DNA of 64,000 bases, taken from assembly GCF_011682055.1 (NCBI RefSeq), contig NZ_JAAQOM010000009.1, positions 62,001 through 126,000 on the forward strand, in the 5' to 3' direction. Both the position numbers and the translations under genes were made by a program. Source of the DNA: Telluria antibiotica (GTDB taxonomy: Bacteria > Pseudomonadota > Gammaproteobacteria > Burkholderiales > Burkholderiaceae_D). Positions 60,167 through 64,000 of this stretch are shown one piece after another. Each line of letters opens with the position of its first letter. Positions within the stretch are counted from its first letter, which is position 1. Below the pieces are notes generated by a model. That model was not told where the DNA came from and searched no databases. It worked only from the letters and a program-made list of their open reading frames with translations.

Positions 60167-61834
60167 ATGCGCTTTGCTGCCGTCCTGTCCTGCTGTTGCC
60201 TGATCGGAGCCTGCCACGCGCAGGACATCGTGCCCCGTCCGGCGCACGTGCAGCGGGGGAGCGGCGAGTACGTGCTGACGGCATCGACCCGCATCGTCGC
60301 CGGCGGCGCCGCGCTGCCCGAGGCGGCGCTGCTGCGCGACTACCTGCGGCCCGCCACCGGATTCGACCTGCCCGTAGGCAGCCATGACGGCGGCAATGCG
60401 ATCCGCCTGCGCCTCGATCCGGCGGCCGCCACGGACAAGGAAGGCTACCGCCTCGTGAGCGACGCGCGCGGCGTCACGATCTCCGCCGCGCAGCCGGCCG
60501 GCCTGTTCTACGGCATCCAGACCTTGCGCCAGCTGCTGCCGGCGGATATCTACCGGCATGCGCCCGTAGCTCGCACGTGGGCGCTGCCGGCGGTTGCCAT
60601 CGAGGACGCGCCCCGGTTCGCGTGGCGCGGCAGCCACCTGGACGCCGCCCGCCACTTCATGCCGAAGGAGTTCGTGCTGAAGCACATCGAGCTGCTGGCC
60701 CAGCACAAGATGAACGTCTTTCACTGGCACCTGACGGACGACCAGGGCTGGCGTATCGAGATCAAGCGCTATCCGCTGCTCACGCAGGTGGGTGCGTGGC
60801 GGCGCGAGAGCATGCTTGCGTACTCGCCGCCGCGCTACGACGGGAAGCGCCACGGCGGCTTCTACACGCAGGACGACGTGCGCGAAGTCGTCGCATACGC
60901 GGCCGCGCGCCACGTGACGATCGTGCCGGAAATCGAGATGCCCGGCCACGCGCTGGCCGCCATCGCCGCGTATCCGGCGCTGGGCAACCACCCGGAGCGG
61001 CGACTGGAAGTTGGGACCGACTGGGGCGTGATCCCGCAGGTGTTCAACGTGGAAGACGGCACGATCGCCTTCCTGCGGAACGTGCTGGACGAAGTGATGG
61101 ACCTGTTCCCCGGCCAATATATCCACGTGGGCGGCGACGAGTGTCCGAAGACGGAATGGGCGCAGTCGCCGGCCGCGCTGGCCCGGATGAAGCAGCTCGG
61201 GCTCGTGGCACCGGCCACCACGCTCGCGGACGTGCAGGGCTACCGCGACGCGCAGGGCAAGCCGGCCGAGCATCCGGCGCTGCACGGCCTGCAAAGCTGG
61301 TTCGTCGGCCGCATGGACTCTTATCTCGCGCAGCATGGCCGCCGCCTGATCGGCTGGGACGAGATCCTGGAAGGCGGCCTCGCACCCGGCGCCGCCGTGA
61401 TGAGCTGGCGCGGCGAGGCGGGCGGCATCGAGGCCGCGGCGGCCGGGCACGACGTCGTCATGACGCCGGAACGCGAGACCTATTTCGACTTCTGGCAGGC
61501 CGACCCGAAGAGCCCCGGGGTCCGCGAGCCGATGGGCGTGCGCGACGTGACGACGCTCGCGCGCGTGTACGCGTACGACCCGCTGCCGGCCGCGCTGCCG
61601 GCCGCGCAGGCGCATCGCGTGCTGGGCAGCCAGGCGCAGTTGTGGACGGAATACATGCCGACGCCGCGCGACGTCGAGTACATGGCGTGGCCACGCCTGC
61701 TGGCGCTGGCGGAAGGCTTGTGGACGCCGCGCGCGCAGAAGGATTACGGCGGTTTCGCGACGCGCATGCCGGCCGCGCTGGACCGGCTGCAGGCGCAGGA
61801 CGTCAATTACCGCCCGCTGGACGGCCCCCGCTGA
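60167..61834 (+). CDS. GH20 beta-N-acetylhexosaminidase lipoprotein
   Basis: A 555-residue exo-enzyme. The ATG at 60167 opens MRFAAVLSCCCLIGAC, a lipoprotein signal with lipobox IGAC. The GH20b domain precedes the barrel (RLVSDARGVTISAAQPAGLF), which contains MNVFHWHLTDDQGWRIEIKR, PEIEMPGHALAAIAAYP and YIHVGGDECPKTEW, where D324-E325 is the catalytic pair of the substrate-assisted mechanism. It would remove terminal GlcNAc or GalNAc from glycans or chito-oligomers. It ends TGATCA with the bdhA stop. A stem-loop lies before it at 60110-60132. Confidence 0.9.
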   Translation: MRFAAVLSCCCLIGACHAQDIVPRPAHVQRGSGEYVLTASTRIVAGGAALPEAALLRDYLRPATGFDLPVGSHDGGNAIRLRLDPAAATDKEGYRLVSDARGVTISAAQPAGLFYGIQTLRQLLPADIYRHAPVARTWALPAVAIEDAPRFAWRGSHLDAARHFMPKEFVLKHIELLAQHKMNVFHWHLTDDQGWRIEIKRYPLLTQVGAWRRESMLAYSPPRYDGKRHGGFYTQDDVREVVAYAAARHVTIVPEIEMPGHALAAIAAYPALGNHPERRLEVGTDWGVIPQVFNVEDGTIAFLRNVLDEVMDLFPGQYIHVGGDECPKTEWAQSPAALARMKQLGLVAPATTLADVQGYRDAQGKPAEHPALHGLQSWFVGRMDSYLAQHGRRLIGWDEILEGGLAPGAAVMSWRGEAGGIEAAAAGHDVVMTPERETYFDFWQADPKSPGVREPMGVRDVTTLARVYAYDPLPAALPAAQAHRVLGSQAQLWTEYMPTPRDVEYMAWPRLLALAEGLWTPRAQKDYGGFATRMPAALDRLQAQDVNYRPLDGPR

Positions 61835-62617
61835 TCACTGCATGAACCAGCCGTGGCTGACGACGATGGACTGTCCGGTCAGCGCGTTCGACGGGAAAGA
61901 GGCGAGGAACAGCGCGGTCTGCGCCACGTCCTCGACGGTCGTGAATTCGCCGTCGACCGTCTCCTTCAGCATCACCTTCTTGACGACGTCCTCCTCGCTG
62001 ATGCCGAGTTCCTTCGCCTGTTCGGGGATCTGCTTCTCGACGAGCGGCGTGCGCACGAAGCCGGGGCAGATCACGTTGGCGCGCACGCCGTGCGCGGCGC
62101 CTTCCTTCGCGACGACCTTCGCCAGGCCAACGAGGCCGTGCTTGGCCGCGACGTAGGGCGCCTTCAGCACCGACGCTTCCTTCGAGTGCACGGACCCCAT
62201 GTAGATCACGGTGCCGCCGCAGCCCTGCGCGTACATGTGCTTGAGGCAGGCGCGCGTCGTGAGGAAGGCGCCGTCGAGGTGGATCGCGAGCATCTTCTTC
62301 CAGTCGGAGAACTTGAATTGATCGACGGGCGCGACGATCTGGATCCCCGCGTTCGACACGAGCACGTCGATGCCACCGAGCTTGTCGGCCACGAGCGCAA
62401 TGCCCGCGTCGACCTGTTCCTCGTTCGTGACGTCCATCGCGACCGCGAGCACGCGCGTGCCGGTGGGGTCGAATTCGCGTGCGACGGCCTGCGCGGCGGC
62501 CAGGTCGAGGTCGGCGATGGCGACCTTCGCGCCATTGTCGAAATACGTTTTCGCGATCTGCTTGCCGATGCCGCTGGCGGCGCCCGTGACGACGGCGATC
62601 TTATCCTGCATGTTCAT
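61835..62617 (-). CDS. bdhA: D-3-hydroxybutyrate dehydrogenase
   Basis: A 260-residue short-chain dehydrogenase that interconverts 3-hydroxybutyrate and acetoacetate with NAD. Cofactor site [20 protein letters not shown]; active site [20 protein letters not shown] with Ser, Tyr and Lys (the last is in YVAAKHG); [20 protein letters not shown] is the typical substrate-lid segment. It ends GWFMQ. The start overlaps the patatin gene by 17 bases. With PHB-related genes at 25 kb it fits polyhydroxybutyrate use. Confidence 0.92.
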   Translation of the reverse strand: MNMQDKIAVVTGAASGIGKQIAKTYFDNGAKVAIADLDLAAAQAVAREFDPTGTRVLAVAMDVTNEEQVDAGIALVADKLGGIDVLVSNAGIQIVAPVDQFKFSDWKKMLAIHLDGAFLTTRACLKHMYAQGCGGTVIYMGSVHSKEASVLKAPYVAAKHGLVGLAKVVAKEGAAHGVRANVICPGFVRTPLVEKQIPEQAKELGISEEDVVKKVMLKETVDGEFTTVEDVAQTALFLASFPSNALTGQSIVVSHGWFMQ

Positions 62618-63842
62618 GGTTGTCCTCTGCGGTGGAATGGATGGGAAGGGGGTGAGCCGGCGCCGTCAGGAAGTCGTGCACGGCCGGGTTGTCCTCGAGG
62701 CGCGGCAGCTTGAAGATTTCCGTGTGGGCCAGCGTCTTCGCGGCATCCGCGTAGCCGGCCTGCCAGTGTTCCGTCATCGTGCGGCGCGAGAATTCGAAAT
62801 CCTTGTATTGGCCCTCGTACGTGGGCGACCGGTAGATCAGTTCGACGATGTTGTACAGCGCGCGGTCGGACGCTTCCGCCAGCAGCCTGGCTTGCGGCGT
62901 CGCGGCCAGTGCCGGCGGCATTTGCGCGAGCAGTTCGTTGAAGGCCGTGCGCAGCTTTTCCGTGCGACGGAACGCATCGGTGGCGTTGCGCGTGCGGCTC
63001 GAGTACTGGATTTCCTTCATGCGCGTGGCGACGCCGGCGAGGTCGGTCGGCACGTCGCCGCGCGCGCTCCACAAGTCGACCTGGAACACGAGCGTGTGGA
63101 GGCGCGAACGCGCCGACAGCACCCAGTCGAGCGGCGTGTTCGACACCATGCCGCCATCCCAGTAACGTTCGCCCTCGATCTCGACGGCGTCGAAGCCGGG
63201 CGGCAGCGCACCGCTGGCCATCACGTGCTCGGGACCGATGCGGTCGGCGGCGTTGTCGAAGTAGGCGAAGTTGCCGGTCCTGACGTTGACGGCGCCGACC
63301 GACAGGCGCGTCTCGCGCGCGTTGATGCGGTCGAAGTCGACGAGGCGCTCCAGCGTGGCGCGCAGCGGCGCCGTGTCGTAGAAGCTCGTCGCGCCGGTGC
63401 CGGGCCACGCGAGGTAGGGCGGCGGCACGCGCGGCTCGAAGAAGCCGGGCACGCCCTGCACGAGCACCTGTCCCGCGGCCAGCTGGTTGACCCACGCGTG
63501 CAAGGTATCGACGAGCGGCATGCCGGTCCACTGCTCGCCCGCGAGGCCGGCGCCGGCCGAGCTGACCAGCTCCCAGAACTCGCGCAGCCGCGGCACGCGG
63601 TCCTCGCGCGCATTCCCCGCGATGATGGCGCTGTTGATCGCGCCGATCGAGATGCCCGCCACCCACGTGGGTTCGACGCCCGCTTCCAGCAGGCGTTCGT
63701 ACACGCCGGCCTGGTAGGCGCCCAGTGCGCCGCCGCCCTGCAAGACGAGGGCGATACTGTCGAACTCCGTCGCGCACGGCTTCGCCTGTTCGGCAGGTGC
63801 GCGCGTGCCCTCGTGCAGCACGCTGTCGCCGCGCTTATTCAC
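62601..63842 (-). CDS. patatin-like phospholipase (DUF3734 type)
   Basis: A 413-residue hydrolase. The oxyanion loop is [20 protein letters not shown], the nucleophile elbow is [18 protein letters not shown] and the Asp is in [14 protein letters not shown]. The C-terminal 130 residues with [17 protein letters not shown] belong to the DUF3734 extension. The GTG at 63842 overlaps the upstream gene's stop by 8 bases. This gene plus bdhA is a common pair in Burkholderiales, perhaps linked to PHB granules. Cytoplasmic; no signal peptide. Confidence 0.87.
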   Translation of the reverse strand: MNKRGDSVLHEGTRAPAEQAKPCATEFDSIALVLQGGGALGAYQAGVYERLLEAGVEPTWVAGISIGAINSAIIAGNAREDRVPRLREFWELVSSAGAGLAGEQWTGMPLVDTLHAWVNQLAAGQVLVQGVPGFFEPRVPPPYLAWPGTGATSFYDTAPLRATLERLVDFDRINARETRLSVGAVNVRTGNFAYFDNAADRIGPEHVMASGALPPGFDAVEIEGERYWDGGMVSNTPLDWVLSARSRLHTLVFQVDLWSARGDVPTDLAGVATRMKEIQYSSRTRNATDAFRRTEKLRTAFNELLAQMPPALAATPQARLLAEASDRALYNIVELIYRSPTYEGQYKDFEFSRRTMTEHWQAGYADAAKTLAHTEIFKLPRLEDNPAVHDFLTAPAHPLPIHSTAEDNHEHAG

Positions 63843-64000
63843 GTTCGGGCACCGGCACGTTGAAGCCGTTCAAGGTCGTCGACACGAGGGCATACAGCCC
63901 GACCAGGTAGATCAGCTCATTGGCGCCGTGCTGCCCGAACGTGTCCACCGCAAGCCGGTACAGCGGCTCCGGCAGCACGCCGCCGCGCGCGAGCGCGTAC
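63835..64000 (-). CDS. carboxymuconolactone-decarboxylase-like protein, 3' end
   Basis: The last 55 residues of a minus-strand gene that starts beyond the right edge. The frame reads VLPEPLYRLAVDTFGQHGAN, then YLVGLYALVSTTLNGFNVPV and ends PERE at a TAA at 63835-63837. FGQHGAN followed by an ELIYLVGLYALVS helix is the C-terminal pattern of the AhpD-like carboxymuconolactone decarboxylase family. The 8-base overlap with the patatin start implies one transcript. Confidence 0.7.
   Translation of the reverse strand, partial: YALARGGVLPEPLYRLAVDTFGQHGANELIYLVGLYALVSTTLNGFNVPVPERE

Noticed and set aside
1..64000. CRISPR array, tRNA or rRNA genes, prophage structural genes, T6SS genes
   Set aside because: No regular repeat array, cloverleaf-like run or recognisable structural protein was seen in reading the window; the GH19 gene alone is not evidence of a prophage.

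Overview
The window reads as chromosome of a high-GC betaproteobacterium of the order Burkholderiales, most like an Oxalobacteraceae member such as Massilia or a close relative. That placement is an inference from gene content: AcnB, an OmpC-type porin, a tctC-type binding protein, a patatin gene overlapping a 3-hydroxybutyrate dehydrogenase gene, and many secreted glycosidases. No rRNA, tRNA, CRISPR array or phage structural gene was seen.

Layout. 1-3672 is a lower-GC accessory strip of small immunity-like genes carrying two IS5-family elements; the second has an extra small gene between its ends and an amber stop in its transposase. 3751-8376 is a secreted glycosidase operon (GH29, GH97, GH62). 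8379-11126 is a sulfide/persulfide operon (persulfide dioxygenase, TauE, two half-size YeeE proteins, BigR-type repressor) with a well-formed promoter inside two dyads. 11311-19881 holds a large c-di-GMP enzyme, a GH27 alpha-galactosidase, a sulfurtransferase and aconitase B.

20125-26974 (all minus strand) is the most unusual block. It has a winged-helix regulator, a PHB-depolymerase-like esterase, a phasin-like protein, a DUF2589 protein and two small unknowns. After an intrinsic terminator come a second DUF2589 protein, a GH19 endolysin-like muramidase, a ricin/Shiga-type ribosome-inactivating-protein (RIP) homologue and a papain-fold Cys-His-Asp protein. It looks like a toxin or effector locus with its own lytic enzyme and is my best candidate for an undescribed system. 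27936-34959 adds a membrane protein of unknown family and a tightly coupled five-gene operon of four solute-binding proteins of different types around one SLC13-type permease with a cyclic-nucleotide-binding-like domain.

35052-46084 alternates carbohydrate genes (GH97, GH43, GH3) with housekeeping or accessory genes: a TRIC-type channel, a 2-hydroxycarboxylate transporter with an orphan TctC, a DJ-1-like protein lacking its cysteine, an ECF41-like sigma factor and a ClpP paralogue. 46221-61834 holds a diguanylate cyclase, GH29, GH2 and GH20 enzymes, a TonB-receptor remnant and a galactarate/glucarate route. In that route GarD, KdgD and a semialdehyde dehydrogenase would convert galactarate to 2-oxoglutarate, with a porin, an MFS carrier and a LacI-type regulator whose three probable operators lie in front of garD. 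The right edge is 3-hydroxybutyrate dehydrogenase, patatin and the end of a carboxymuconolactone-decarboxylase-like gene.

Together the glycosidases (fucosidase, alpha-galactosidase/glucosidase, arabinofuranosidase, beta-galactosidase, beta-glucosidase, hexosaminidase) fit trimming of plant side chains such as fucosylated, galactosylated and arabinosylated hemicellulose or pectin, while the sugar-acid genes feed the TCA cycle at 2-oxoglutarate.
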